This document shows, piece by piece, positions 1 through 11,564 of a DNA stretch of 64,000 bases. Source of the stretch: Pithys albifrons albifrons (Eukaryota; Chordata; Aves; Passeriformes; Thamnophilidae); the NCBI RefSeq assembly GCF_047495875.1, contig NC_092461.1:52013511-52077510 (forward strand), written 5' to 3'. Numbering within the stretch: position 1 is the stretch's first letter; every line of letters starts with the position of its first letter. Both the position numbers and the translations under genes were made by a program. Below the pieces are notes generated by a model, which did not search any database, was not told where the DNA came from, and worked only from the letters and a program-made list of their open reading frames with translations.

Positions 1-3000
1 TAGGGATCAGACATTGCACTTCTCAGCATTAATTTGTGCATGCTGACAAGCAACAGCAGTAACTGGTTTTCCTTCCCAAGTTGTTCCTGTCTCTTGGAAA
101 AAGTGTGACAGGGTCCACATTAGCAGTATACTCATGTGCTGCTTAAGATCTGCTGTCACCACCTGTAAACCTGAAGCCACCAGCTTTTCCCACACAGCAC
201 ACGGAGACTGCTTTGTTTTAGGTATGAGCAGAACTGCACTGTGCTGTGCGTGTTTGAATCATGTTAGATATTTTCTGCAACGAGTCTAATGGCTTTATTC
301 ACAGAAAGATAAGGGGGTTTTGAACTTACCACATTTAGTTTCCATTAAGGGAGGTAACAAACCCTTTTATCATGTGCACTATAAACACTAGGAACCAACT
401 ACCTCAACAGAGGGTAACTTTGCTCTGCTTCCAGAGACCTCATGTGAGACAACCTATATGCATCACTAAAAGCTAAAGAGAATATCCAAAGCAGACTTTG
501 TCCTCCTCTTGCACACTATTGTTTCAACAATTACATGTAATTAAAAAATTACATGACACTCTTGTTTAAAAGCCAGGTTGATCCTTCCAACCTTTAAGCC
601 CATCTATTCAAAATGTCAAGTTACTACACATAAAAGGCTCAGATTGACCCAATGAGAAATACTTTTACTGACCTATTACAGACTTTTTTTTTAACAGTAA
701 CTTCAGCTTCCAGACTTGCAAGCCCTCTCCATCCTGTTCTCACTAAAGCTGGTTGCCTTTCCTTCTGCATCTGGCTGCAAGCACCACAGCGCTTTGCATG
801 CTCACAATAGGCTGAGAAGGTCAGGTCTGCCCTCACAGACAATGTCAATTTACCAGCGCTTTGTTTGCTAAGTGTAGCACTTAGTTCTGTTGTCTTCCTT
901 ACTCCTGGTAGAGCATACACATCCCACAACCCACCCTACACCTCAACAGTACTCACATCATCCCTGTCACACAGGAAAGGCAAGTTCACCTCTCAGTTAT
1001 TCATGTGCTAGGGTAATTCCCTGATAAAGCAAGTATGAAGCAAGCCAGGCAGGGAAGGAAGGAAATTGCTCTACCTATATATTTACACAGACAGAAGCAG
1101 ATATCCCAGCTCATTTTGGAATCATTCTGGAGACAGCACAGGCCTGGAGTGGGGCAAATAGGTACCAGAAGGGACTGCTCTTTCAAACAGACCAAGCAGG
1201 TCCCCTTCCTTCGCTGCTAGACACCTTTCTCAGAGACTGCTGCTGTTATGCAAACCTGATACAACCAGCTCACAGGGTAGAAGTGCTCAAACAGCAGCAC
1301 CAGGCTCTATAAAGAAAGTAGCCAGCAAAGCCCTAACTCTTACTACAATGTAGCTTATGATTAAATTTGCATACACACTACAAGCTTTTGGAGAGATGAA
1401 TCTAAACAGCAAGTCTAGCCAGAAGCTAAAAGAACTGGCAGGAAAGCCACTTACACCTGTAATAGAGTTGACCACATCTACTTTTCATCAGCAAAAAAGA
1501 CTACCTAAGAAAGGTCAGCAGATGCTCTTGAAGGTTTGACTGTTTAAAGATTTAAGCCCTTGAACTCATTAGTTTTATGCCTCAGAACATCTGAATAAAA
1601 AAAGCTCTTGCTTTCTGCATGAACACTGTTTAGGCTAGGGGTATCATCTTGCATAAAAGGACTTGTAAAGGAGGTTTCTTTTAAAGAAGTTCTTACCATT
1701 TAATCCAGTTACCCTCTGTGTAAGTGAGAATGACCCTGAACGAAGCAAGGAGGTTGAATGTAGAATCAGGTCTCTTGGCATCACCTTGGCTTTTGCTGCT
1801 GCAGGTGTTATGTGGTACCCTTTTATGCTCACAGAAAACACTAAATACAAATAACTGCAAGTTTTATAAATGCAAAACTCCATCCCAATGGAGAGATTCT
1901 CCCACTTATGCAGGCTAAACAAGTTAGATGCACTGAGTGACCCCCAAATGTCTCCTGCTCCTTAGCATATTATTTCACTGTCAACTCAATTGATTTACAT
2001 TGTTAGTTTTTATCCTAAATGTGCTCAAGTGCAGTTGAAGCATTTTGATTGTTTCTCTGGGCACATGTAGTATTTCATGGACAATTAAAAATTTAGAAAG
2101 CAATGACTCTCTATTATGAAGACTGATGTTCAGATTGCTTATTCCTGACTGAGTTTAAGAAAACTTTGAGGTACATGCAGTACAGCAGAGCCGTCCATCA
2201 CTGTACAGCAGACTCATCATCACTGTGCTGCACCTTCCAGTAGCTCCAGACTCCATCACAGCAAGGGAACAGAGCAGAGATTCTTCACAGTGATAGTGCC
2301 AGGAGAGACCCAATGAGTCATGGGAGCCAGAGCTGGCAAGAGCCTATCTGCAGCACAAACAAGGAGCTCAGATTTCATCAAATGAAAGGCACTAAAAAGC
2401 CAAAAGACTTTCTAATATTTACTACAATAATTTGCCATTGGAGGGGAGGGGGGGGACATCAGTACTCTGACTCTCTTCTGACTGTATCTGCTAACAGAAC
2501 CAAGCATTATTCTATTAGTTCAGGGATTACAGGAACATACAGAAATACAATCCATAATCTGCTTCCACTCAAATATTAATCAGGAACTACAACAATCACT
2601 GTTTCATTTGCATTAAGCCATTGGCTAAAGCATATCCCCCCCCCGGGGGAAAGCCCCACAGAAATACATTTCTGCAAGTCATTTTTATAATCTGCCTATT
2701 AGAGACAAGACCTTAAAAGCCCTGCTGCAAACTCACCACTCACTAATCCACCTGCCCATTTTATTAAACTTTTCTTCAACTGAGGAGCAGTGCTTGACCC
2801 TCAGATTACTCCACAGCTACAGCAAGTTCACTTGCATCAAATCTGAAACAGAAACAGTTTAACATAAACTTATGTGTAGAGGCCAAAATTAGTAGACGTC
2901 AATTAAAACCTTCAAAAGAAAGACTTTTCCCTTTTCTTAATATTTTCAGCAGACAAACTATGAAGTACTGGTAAAGAGTGCACAAAATGTGAACTCAGCT

Positions 3001-4700
3001 AAAGCAAACATTTCTCCAATACAGAATCTTCTACAAAGTAGAAGCTGATTGCAGTGCCCTGCAAGAGAGACAGGCAGGCTGCTGCTTTCATTATGTTGCG
3101 TTTGGAAAGCTTATCGAAGAAAAGCAGGTGAAATCTACCACAAACAAGAAGTACACAAAAAGCACAGACACTGCCCATACTTAATCACTATTTTAAGATC
3201 TGAAGAGTGCAGAAGCTCTGAAAAAATTAACAAGTTACTCTGCAGTTTGATACCACAAGCCTTGTCCCCAGTGGTGGTTTGACAGGGCCAACAGCTGAGA
3301 CCTGTAGCACTGGGGCTGCTGCACATGAAGGGCCAGCCCAGCCTCTTCCAGTGGCTCATTGACACTAGTCCAACACAAGCCAAACTTGGCAACACGCTTG
3401 GTCATCCCTGGTTTAAAACATTACTTAAATGCCTAAGTGGCTTCTAAATCCATAACCACACTTATTTCTAAATTAGCCTTGAAACTCCTCCTGTATGCTC
3501 ATGCTTCCCATCTTATTAATCCCTCCTGACAGTGAATAAACCTGTGGCTAAACTACTTGTCAATATAAAAACCAGCTGCCCTATTTTCTCTCACCTTTGA
3601 AGGCCCACAGTTAAAGAAAATTAAACACATAGGCTTGAAACTACACCATATATTTGTAAATAAAATAATTTGACAGAACAAGATTACAAAGTATGAAATG
3701 AGCCCTTTCAGGAACTTTGAACTCCAAGAGAAGTCAATGTAAAGTCATTTTGTAAAGTTTTAAACAAGTATCACTGAGGAACAGGAGAATTACCATAAAA
3801 AACCTTCTTTAATGCTTTTTTTAAAAGTTTGAGCCATATTGATACCATACATCCATTTCAGATGAAAAATTACATAATTATGCGTTGTTTGGTTACAGCT
3901 TCAGGGATCAGTGCGGCACAGTGCAAGTTTCATTCACAGATAAAAAGATATCTAAAGTAGGTACAAAATACATTCTCAAAATACAGGATGTGATCTAACT
4001 GTCGGCAACCCTTTTCACACCCCTAAAATGTGCTGAAAAGTAAGCATAAGGTACGGAAAAAAAGGGGAAAGTACACCAGGAGATGGACTCTCTAACAAGA
4101 CAAGTTAATATTTGACAGGTTAAGAAAGAGGAAACAATTGCATCAAGGAGAAAATGATTGTTAGTCATTAGAAGGTATGTACAAGGGAGGTTTGTACTTT
4201 GATTCTGTAGAAAAACTGAAGCTGACAAGTCTCCACTCCTGAAATAGAAATACTGAGAGGTACAAAGAGTAAGCACTATTAACTCAAAGTGCCCTCTCAG
4301 AACAGTCCATTTTTCCCTGCTGCAGGTCACCATTCCCCCATCTTCCAAGGAAAAAGTATATGCAACTACTTATTTCAGTCACTCTTTCAATATTTTACAG
4401 AATCTTCCTGGCCCCAAGTCTGCATCAGAAAGTGTTTTCCCCTCTGTGTATTTATTTTCAAGTAGAACAAATACTCTTCAGTGCTTTTATAAAAAGCCTT
4501 ATTTTTAGAGCCTAAGCTAAAAATATTAATGCAATTTTCACCTGAAGCAATGTCTTGCAAAGTATGAATGCAGAGTGCCTCTCTAAAGGCACTAAGTGCA
4601 TCTTTAGCTACCAGAAATCTTACAGAAGGGCACAGCTTTGAAGTGCTCTGCTAATTTTTATTTAAAAAATATGACTGACACTTTCAGCATACAGAATGGG
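1..4700. other. intergenic DNA, no gene recognised
   Basis: I find no reading frame with a recognisable domain, no RNA gene and no clear transposon end here. All frames are short and closed by frequent stops. Small low-complexity runs occur, such as nine C followed by five G at 2636-2649 and a G-rich run near 2447. In mammals the next gene past PLEKHF2 is CFAP418 in convergent orientation. I looked for its conserved C-terminal region on the plus strand and did not see it, so it probably lies beyond the left edge. Confidence 0.6.
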
Positions 4701-4709
4701 AGACTAGTG

Positions 4710-6227
4710 CAACGTGCAGCATTGATTGTTTATTCAATAAATATTTAATCCATTTGTTGCCAACCAAGGCAAACAGTGCAGAAATTGTCGTTCAGAGATA
4801 CAAAAGTTTAACATTTTTTGTATAAAGTCAGTTGCCACTACATTCATACAACTATTTCAAAAAGGTTTTTCTGCTTGAAAAATTGGTGCTATCATTATAA
4901 AAATAAGAAACATATTTGGGGGTTTAACATGTCTTTGCAAGTCTAACTTTTACATTTATATGGGAACGTGACACTTCTGTACTCAAGAAATAAAAACAAA
5001 TACTATGGTAGAGACATTTTCTGCACTGATGATTCCATTATAGTCCTTAAACACATCTTTCTTGGTCCTGGGTATACATTTAGAATGAAGTCACTTGCAT
5101 CTCACATTTATCCTGAGGTCAGCTGTGTAAAAAGGAAAGCCAGTTTTATAAGGATACTTGCAGGCTTTTTGTTGAAAATATAAGGTTATTTTTAAATAAG
5201 CCAGTAAAATTCCTGGGGGGAAAGCCCCAATGCTCTTACCAATGTTTTAAGAGAAAATTTAGTGCCATTTTTGGGAATTATTTCCAAAAACACACAGGCT
5301 ATCACATCCAAATGTTGTATCATTCAACCAAAATTTCAGTATGTATTTGCCAAATTTAAAACTTCAAAACTGTTCTGAAAAGAAAATGTATAAATCCCCA
5401 CAGAGAGTCTCCCTAAGCTTCTCATCTCAAGATCCCAACCCTCAACACAACTTCAGCAAGGAAAGCCCTGCTGAAGCCCATGGAACCCTGCAGAGTTTGG
5501 GTCTGCCTGCACAGGTGAGGACATGTGATCTGGGTCTGCATCACCCACCACAGGGTACAATTATGACCTTGTCAAAGCTCCACTTTGAACACAGCAGTTA
5601 TTTTCAATAGCACCAACAATCTCTCAGCATTAGGCGACATAAAACAGGTTTGTTTCTTCCTGAATCAGCACAACTGGTACAAGGCACTGCTTGGCATAAG
5701 AAGTCATGAATAGGAGCAAAACAAGAGTTTCCAAGGTTTTGACATTTAGGTTTGTAAATTACATCACCTTTCAACTTATTATATACCATGGCTAGAAAAA
5801 CAAGGTCGTCTACAGGATTAACAAAAACACCACCATCCCATGCATGCTCAGTTTTCTTCTCCATATCCAAAAATCCTCCACATAACAACCTATCAATATG
5901 AAACATTTGGAAGCATGGGTTGTTAGATTAAGAAAACTACATTTTATTCTCCAGTCTTCCACGAAAACCTAACCTAGACACAACTCAAGTATATGAAGTT
6001 GGAAAATATTCTGGTAACATTTGCACCTGTCTATCCCTGCAGAGGAGAAAAAAAAACAAGCTACTGTCTAGAGAGTTCATAGATTGAGGCACATCACAGC
6101 TGAAGATATTCAGGCATATTTTATGGCTAGAACAGGATTTTTCTGAGGAACCTCACTATAGACTTCCCCAAAAGCAGCTCCATATGGTTTGAAACAACTT
6201 GCAACACATGGGAAAAATGTTTTGTCC
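4710..6227 (-). other. PLEKHF2: probable PLEKHF2 3' untranslated region
   Basis: This AT-rich stretch lies directly after the PLEKHF2 stop codon on the same strand, with no repeat of a known family and no supported reading frame. I call it 3'UTR from position and from the candidate poly(A) signals. The distal end is a guess. The 89- and 100-residue open frames in it show no domain and are taken as chance. Confidence 0.4.
4729..4734 (-). terminator. PLEKHF2: candidate poly(A) signal of PLEKHF2
   Basis: The minus strand reads AATAAA here, about 1.5 kb past the PLEKHF2 stop codon, in an AT-rich stretch. Cleavage would be expected near 4705-4715. Other AATAAA hexamers on this strand lie closer to the gene, for example near 5942 and 4449, so several 3' ends are possible. 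RNA evidence would be needed to choose. Confidence 0.3.
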
Positions 6228-6977
6228 TTAATCACTACTGTCTTCATCATCATCATCATCAGATACATCATTTAAAGATGACTTAGGTGACTGGCTGTAG
6301 GAGTCCGATCTACTGGACTGACAAGCAGTCATCTCCCCGGTAGAAAGAAGATCATAGCAGAAGTCACAGATTCTCACTGGCTTGGAAGACTGGCTCGGGA
6401 GAAGAAACCTCTTTTCGGAGCAGGGCCCGCACACGACGAAGCCGCACTTGCGACAGTGATGACGACGGTTGACGGGCGTGAATTTTGCTTTTTGACAGCG
6501 CATGCACACACTGGCCTCCGAGTCTGGTACCCAGACAGCTGCATGTTCATTGCTGGGAGTCTTCCCACTTTTGGAAAGCAAATCAGAAACACACTTATTT
6601 ATGTGATTCATCCACTCAGACTTCTCTGTAGCAGTGGCAGCATAAACCGCAAAAGACTTGGTTGGTGTCTTGATAAGCCACCCGTTCCGTAAGTCTCCCT
6701 CATCCTGGATGGAATCAATAGTGACGTTTTCCAGTGGGATTATGTGCTGTTTATTGTATTTCTTCTTCTGGATGACAATGTTCCCATAAACAAGAATGTC
6801 ATTAAACAGGAAGAACTGCCTTGCTTTAGGCTTCTTCCTGCACAGCTTTGTTAGTACTCCCTCTCCAATGAGAACACGACCAGGAATAGTCAGAGGCTGA
6901 CCAGCCGCTCCAAAGCAGTTTTCCACTATACTTATTCTTCTAGTATTTGCCTCACTGTTTGCCAAGCGATCCACCAT
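6228..6977 (-). CDS. PLEKHF2: Phafin2, PH and FYVE domain protein
   Basis: The 249-residue product is complete and in one exon, as in other vertebrates. A PH domain covers about residues 35-131. A FYVE zinc finger covers about 152-212, with the family signatures WVPD (149-152), RRHHCRKCG (171-179) and VRICDFC (201-207) and paired cysteines for two zinc ions. The tail is Ser-rich and ends in an acidic run (DVSDDDDDEDSSD, 237-249). Known role of the family: both domains bind phosphoinositides, mainly PI3P, on early endosomes and autophagic or macropinosomal membranes, affecting endosome fusion, receptor traffic and autophagy. The acidic tail is reported to restrain the PH domain. The start is the first ATG, 14 bases after a splice acceptor, and matches the family N-terminus. 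Transcription probably starts in the CpG island near 24.6 kb. No frameshift or missing zinc ligand is seen. Confidence 0.97.
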   Translation of the reverse strand: MVDRLANSEANTRRISIVENCFGAAGQPLTIPGRVLIGEGVLTKLCRKKPKARQFFLFNDILVYGNIVIQKKKYNKQHIIPLENVTIDSIQDEGDLRNGWLIKTPTKSFAVYAATATEKSEWMNHINKCVSDLLSKSGKTPSNEHAAVWVPDSEASVCMRCQKAKFTPVNRRHHCRKCGFVVCGPCSEKRFLLPSQSSKPVRICDFCYDLLSTGEMTACQSSRSDSYSQSPKSSLNDVSDDDDDEDSSD

Positions 6978-7010
6978 TTTTCACAAGTATCCTAAAATCA
7001 AAAAAAAAAA
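6978..7010 (-). other. PLEKHF2: PLEKHF2 exon 2 splice acceptor and 5'UTR end
   Basis: On the minus strand a long T run followed by TTTTAG ends at 6992. Exon 2 would start at 6991, leaving 14 noncoding bases before the ATG at 6977. This fits the usual PLEKHF2 layout of one noncoding exon followed by one exon carrying all coding sequence. Confidence 0.75.
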
Positions 7011-8630
7011 GTTTTATATTAGAACAGGACTGATTCAGCAGCAAGCAGCCTTCCCCAAGGAAGGCACCGACCCCACATTTCTTAAAATATCTAACAGCAC
7101 TCGCTGGCTCAGAGGCACCCACTTGGGCTGGATTTAAATAAGTATTAACACCTAAGAATTTTCAGCAACCGATTAGTCCTTTTTCCAAAAGCAAAACAAT
7201 ATTCCATGCAGCTGACAGCTATCTTTATCACACAGATGGCAACTACAGAACTGCTTTCGAGAGACTCCAGCAACTATTTCCTCTCTTGTAAGGCTACTAC
7301 ATCCTGGCTTGATGCTCATATTTCTCTTTGTATCCTTCTGCACCTACTCTCTGGATGGCAACAGGAAGTATCATCTATCATTCCAAATTCTAATGCTGCA
7401 GAAACATCAACTTAACTGAGCAGCCTGGAGACCCACATTGGTTTTAACACAACAAACAAATTACATAACTGATATTCACATAGGAAATCACACTTAGTAC
7501 TGCTCTTTTTTTCCAGTATGCAAACCTCAAATCATGGGCCACAGCCCTGGATCTACCTGCTAGAAACATTTCATACAGGCCACAGCTTGCACCACCCCTC
7601 CACCTGATTTCATGGCAAACTCCTGAGCCAGGAGCAGGGAGTGAGTCATGGCTGGTGGCTCAGAACCTGCTTGCTGCTGCCTTCTTTTTGCAGGAGCCCC
7701 TCAGTCCCTCCCTCCTCATCTACTCAAACCACACCTCCATCACACTGAGGCAACATACACAGGCAGACCTGCTCAGGAGACAAGCCACACAGCTCACAAC
7801 TGCTCTTTAGAAACACTAAGTGACCTGCACCAGCTGAAAGTTTACCAAAGACAACTTCATATGTCATGAAGTACTAATGAACTGAAGAGTATGTTTGTTC
7901 CAATTATGGATTAAAACCCCATCTTGCTCAAGTAGCAAATAAGATTTTCTCTTGTAAGGGTGAGATACCCAAGGCATCCAACAGTGAACTAAAAATAAGA
8001 AATCATTATAGTTATTCATACCCCGGCAAACTGCTCTCTAGCTTGTCTTTTACCCTGGAGTTTCCCAGGCAGAAGCCTGGCAAAGGAAACTCCTGCCAGT
8101 CCGACCCACATCCACTCCACCCAAACTCCTTGTGAATACAGCCACGAACCTGAACTGTGGGCTTGACTGAGCAGCAAGACACCTGGCAGAGGCAAGTACT
8201 ATGGACAGGCTTTTGTCTCAGCATGCAGAAGATTCTCCAGTGCCTTCCACAGGGCTGACACTCGCACACCCTTTGCTACAGGCACTACTTGGGACATGCC
8301 TGAAGAACAGCAGAGTGACAGTGTCTACTTCCTGCACATCACAACATGATCGCAGTTTGGGAAGTCCTCTACATTACCTACCTTTTCTTTTAGGCCTACA
8401 TTGCCTGCCATCAGTACAGCATCAGCCTACAACAGTGAGGAAACTGGGCTGAAACAAGGCTCAGATTTGAAGCTGCTCAGACTCCCTCGCTCTGCCATAA
8501 CCTGATCCAGTCAATCTTCTTCCTATGAATCAAAGCACAGATACTTCCTTACAAAATAGGGAAACACCTCTCATCAGGACCCATCTAAGCATGTTACCTG
8601 CGATTACACACATCCACATGACCAATGTTA

Positions 8631-9205
8631 GAACCACAGAATCACAGAATCGATTGGGTTAGAAAAGACCTCCAAGATCATCAAGTCCAGCCCTTGGTCC
8701 AACTCTAGTCCATTTACCAGATCACGGCACTCAGTGCCATGTCCAATCTCAGTTTAAAAATCCCTAGGGATGGTGAATCCACCACCTCTCTGGGCAGCCC
8801 ATTCCAATGCCTGATTACTCTCTCTGGAAAGAATTTTTTTCTGATATCCAATTTAAATTTCCCCTGGCAGAGCTTGAGCCCTTGACCCCTTGTCCTATTG
8901 CTGAGTGCCTGGGAGAAGAGACCAGCCCCCACCTGGCTAGAACTTCCCTTCAGGTAGTTACAGACAGTGATGAGGTCACCTCTGAGCCTCCTCTTCTCCA
9001 GGCTAAACCACCCCAGCTCCCTCAGCCTCTCCCCATAGGACTGATGCTCCAGTCCCTTCACCAGCCTTGTTGCTCTTCTCTGGACCCACTCCAGCACCTC
9101 AATATCTTCCCTGAACTGCGGGGCCCAGAACTGAACACAATACTGAAGGTGTGGCCTCACCAACACAGAGTACAGGGGAAGGATCCTGGTCCTGCTAGCC
9201 ACGCT
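8631..9205 (-). mobile_element. CR1 LINE, 5'-truncated
   Basis: The low-coordinate end is the reverse complement of the CR1 3' tail (CACAGAATCACAGAAT, then a TTGGACTNGATGATCTTGGAGG-like stretch). The minus strand keeps an open frame of 162 codons (8714-9202) for the C-terminal end of the CR1 [20 protein letters not shown] polyprotein, including [15 protein letters not shown] and [11 protein letters not shown]. The 5' part is missing, as is usual for CR1. The open frame suggests a fairly young copy. It lies in the PLEKHF2 intron on the same strand as the gene. Confidence 0.93.
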
Positions 9206-10814
9206 ATTTTTGATAAGAATGATTATTGTTACTGCTTTGAAAGTTTAATTAGTTTCACACAAATAGTTTGACAAGTGGACTTGCACAGATATAACTACCT
9301 TTTTTTAAGCTCTGCACACATCATCTTGTACCAAAGTCTGACACTGAAGACAGAAGAATCTTTAAAAGTTTTCTCAGCACTATTTTTGAATTTTCTTTAC
9401 ATGCCTTGCAGCATTATTACAGTAGGTGAATATTGTGTTAATTAGTTCTATGGTTAGGGGAATTACAAAGCTACTAAATCCGAAACTATTTTGATGTGCA
9501 GAAGGTGAAGACAAAACACAAATGCCAAGTAGAAAGTAGTTAGAAGGGAAGGCACAAAAACAAACTAGGAGCTCTTTTATGTGTCCTTGCTGTAGTCCTA
9601 GGTTTCAAAATCAAATTCGGGTGCCTGAGTGCTGAAGCCGAGGACTGGGAATGAGGGTTAACTGCCATTAGCTGTCAAATAAACATTCCCATCTAACAAC
9701 ATACCAGCAATAAACAGCCTTCACAAGCGTCAAACCAACAGCCCTTCAAACTTAGAAAGCAAGGAGTCAGTCACAGGGTCAGTCTAAAGTTATTTACTAA
9801 TCCCATGTTCCCTGTAAAGTGCGGAAGGGCATCAGTCATCAGAGTGCAAAGGGGACAGACCATAAGGAATACACTTCTCTGCAGGTACAAATAACATGCA
9901 CTATTACTAAACATATACTTTTATACAAGATATCTACAATTACAGCCACTTAAATGCTTCCGGTAATCCACAGGGGGAAACCCCACTCCCACTCACATTC
10001 CCAAACCAAACCCACAAACACAACCATGCTGATGAGTTTCAGTGAAGGAAGCTCACGGTATGAAGGTACAGCGACCTGTAGGAAGCAGCCACTGCTCCAC
10101 AGCTCCAGCTCAGCCATTCTACACTCCCTGCCAATAAACTGCAAACTCAGTTCAAGGTCACCACAAAAGCTTTCAAAATACAAGTCACTGGGAGAAGAAA
10201 ACAAGGGAAGGAAAAGCTAAAGGTTTTAATTAACTGTTCTCTAGGATGACCAAGAGAAAACAACTGTAACCAGGATAGTTTAATAATACTCATGGCTTGA
10301 CACCAAGACGCGTGACTCCAGAACATGTGCTAAAGGCTGCATTTTGAGCTTGTTGTGAAAATAACCACTTACTGGACTTAAAGCAAGAATCCAGGGCAAG
10401 TTAAGGAAGACAAGATAATTGCCTCTCTTCCAAACTGAAACGTTTTTCTATAATGTTTAACACTGTCACCAGCCAGCCTCAATTGAGGCAGCAACTGCCA
10501 CAGGCTGCTGATGGATGCGGATCCCACGTTTCCAGGGCACGAATTGTATTTTCCCATACTAATAGATTAGACTTTTTAAAATAAGCACTGACGTTTTTTG
10601 GATAAGTTTTTAAAGAACTAAACATTAAAAATCACTCTGAAATCCCATGCACACTAATGCTCATTCATCTTCACTAGTCTTTTCTGAGAAATGGAGGATG
10701 TTCAGAAATCCGTAAGAAACTACCAGAAACGCATCATTACTACAAGAATGAAACACAGAAAAAAATAGACCAGAAATACAAAAAGAAGCCATTCCTAAGC
10801 CATAAAAGCTACTG

Positions 10815-11180
10815 ATGTATGTATGTATGGCCAAACTCCACGAATGAAGATTTGGGAAGGGCTCTGCCCACGTGGGTGTGCCCTTCCAGCCTGAGCAGTG
10901 TTTTTTTAGGTGAGGCACAGTGTGCACAGAACTGGCCCCACCGTTTAAGTCCTGAGGTCCATCTGCCACAGCCGAGCGAGCTTGGACAGTGACAGTGAAA
11001 TCCTTGGTACTGTCACAGCACCCGGTACTAACTGGGGCTGACCCTGCTGAGCATCTGAGACCTGATGGGATGTGATGGCAGGGAGGCCTTGAACTGCCAG
11101 GGGACGGTCCCCACTGAGACTTGAACTCAGGTCCTTGGGATTCAGAGTCCAGAGTGCTCTCCTTTACACCATGGGACCAC
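10815..11180 (-). mobile_element. tRNA-Gln-derived SINE, full-length copy A
   Basis: Read on the minus strand, the element starts at about 11178 with a tRNA-Gln(CUG)-like head: GGTCCCATGGTGTAAAGG (A-box region), CTCTGGACTCTGAATCC (anticodon arm) and GAGTTCAAGTCTC (B box). A body of about 290 bp follows, with no CR1 similarity that I see, and then a (CATA)n tail at 10815-10830. The flanks carry a target-site duplication: GCCATAAAAGCT at 10799-10810 and the same with one extra A at 11183-11195. Two relatives lie at 17.7 and 20.6 kb. The microsatellite tail suggests mobilisation by an RTE-type LINE, which is inference. The family may already be catalogued; I could not look it up. Confidence 0.85.
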
Positions 11181-11420
11181 CTGCCATAAAAAGCTAAAGT
11201 TAGGAGAAATACACCTCTTCCTCTCCTGAGCACACTGAGTAAGAAGGTACTAAAATTGTCTGGACACACAAAGAACTTTTAACCCCAAGATGTCACAGTC
11301 CAAAAGCAAAGCTATCAATTACCAGTATTTAAAAACTACAACAATGTTGTCCTAAAGCATATTAAGATATATTGTAAGAGACCACAGATCATACCCTGGA
11401 ACTGGATACGAATACCCTCA

Positions 11421-11564
11421 TATTAGCTCAGTTGGTTAAAGCTTGGTTGTAATAATGCCAAGGTCTCGGGTTCAATCCCCTGTATGGGCCATTGACTTGA
11501 GCTGGACTCGATGATCCTTGTGGGTCCCTTCCAACTCGGAATACTCTGTGATTCTGTGATTCTC
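11421..11564 (+). mobile_element. TguSINE1-like SINE (tRNA-Ile head, CR1 tail)
   Basis: The head reads ATTAGCTCAGTTGGTTAAAG with a B-box-like GGGTTCAATCCC, as in tRNA-Ile. It is followed directly by a CR1 3' end (ACTCGATGATCCTTGTGGG) and the ATTCTGTG repeat. This tRNA-plus-CR1 structure is that of TguSINE1, a SINE known from passerine birds and moved by CR1. A second copy lies at 43.0 kb. Confidence 0.88.

Noticed and set aside
2636..2649. Run of nine C followed by five G
   Set aside because: A short homopolymer junction with no wider structure; it may even be a sequencing error hotspot.
8714..9202. 162-codon minus-strand frame as a host gene
   Set aside because: It is the C-terminal end of a CR1 LINE polyprotein; similar frames at 15752-16048 and 45184-45510 have the same origin.
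11107..11178. Functional tRNA-Gln gene
   Set aside because: The sequence resembles tRNA-Gln but stem pairs are damaged, and it is the head of a SINE with body, tail and target duplication. The copy at 18 kb has an insertion in the D arm.
11421..11500. tRNA-Ile gene
   Set aside because: The tRNA-like part runs straight into CR1 sequence, so it is a TguSINE1-like SINE.
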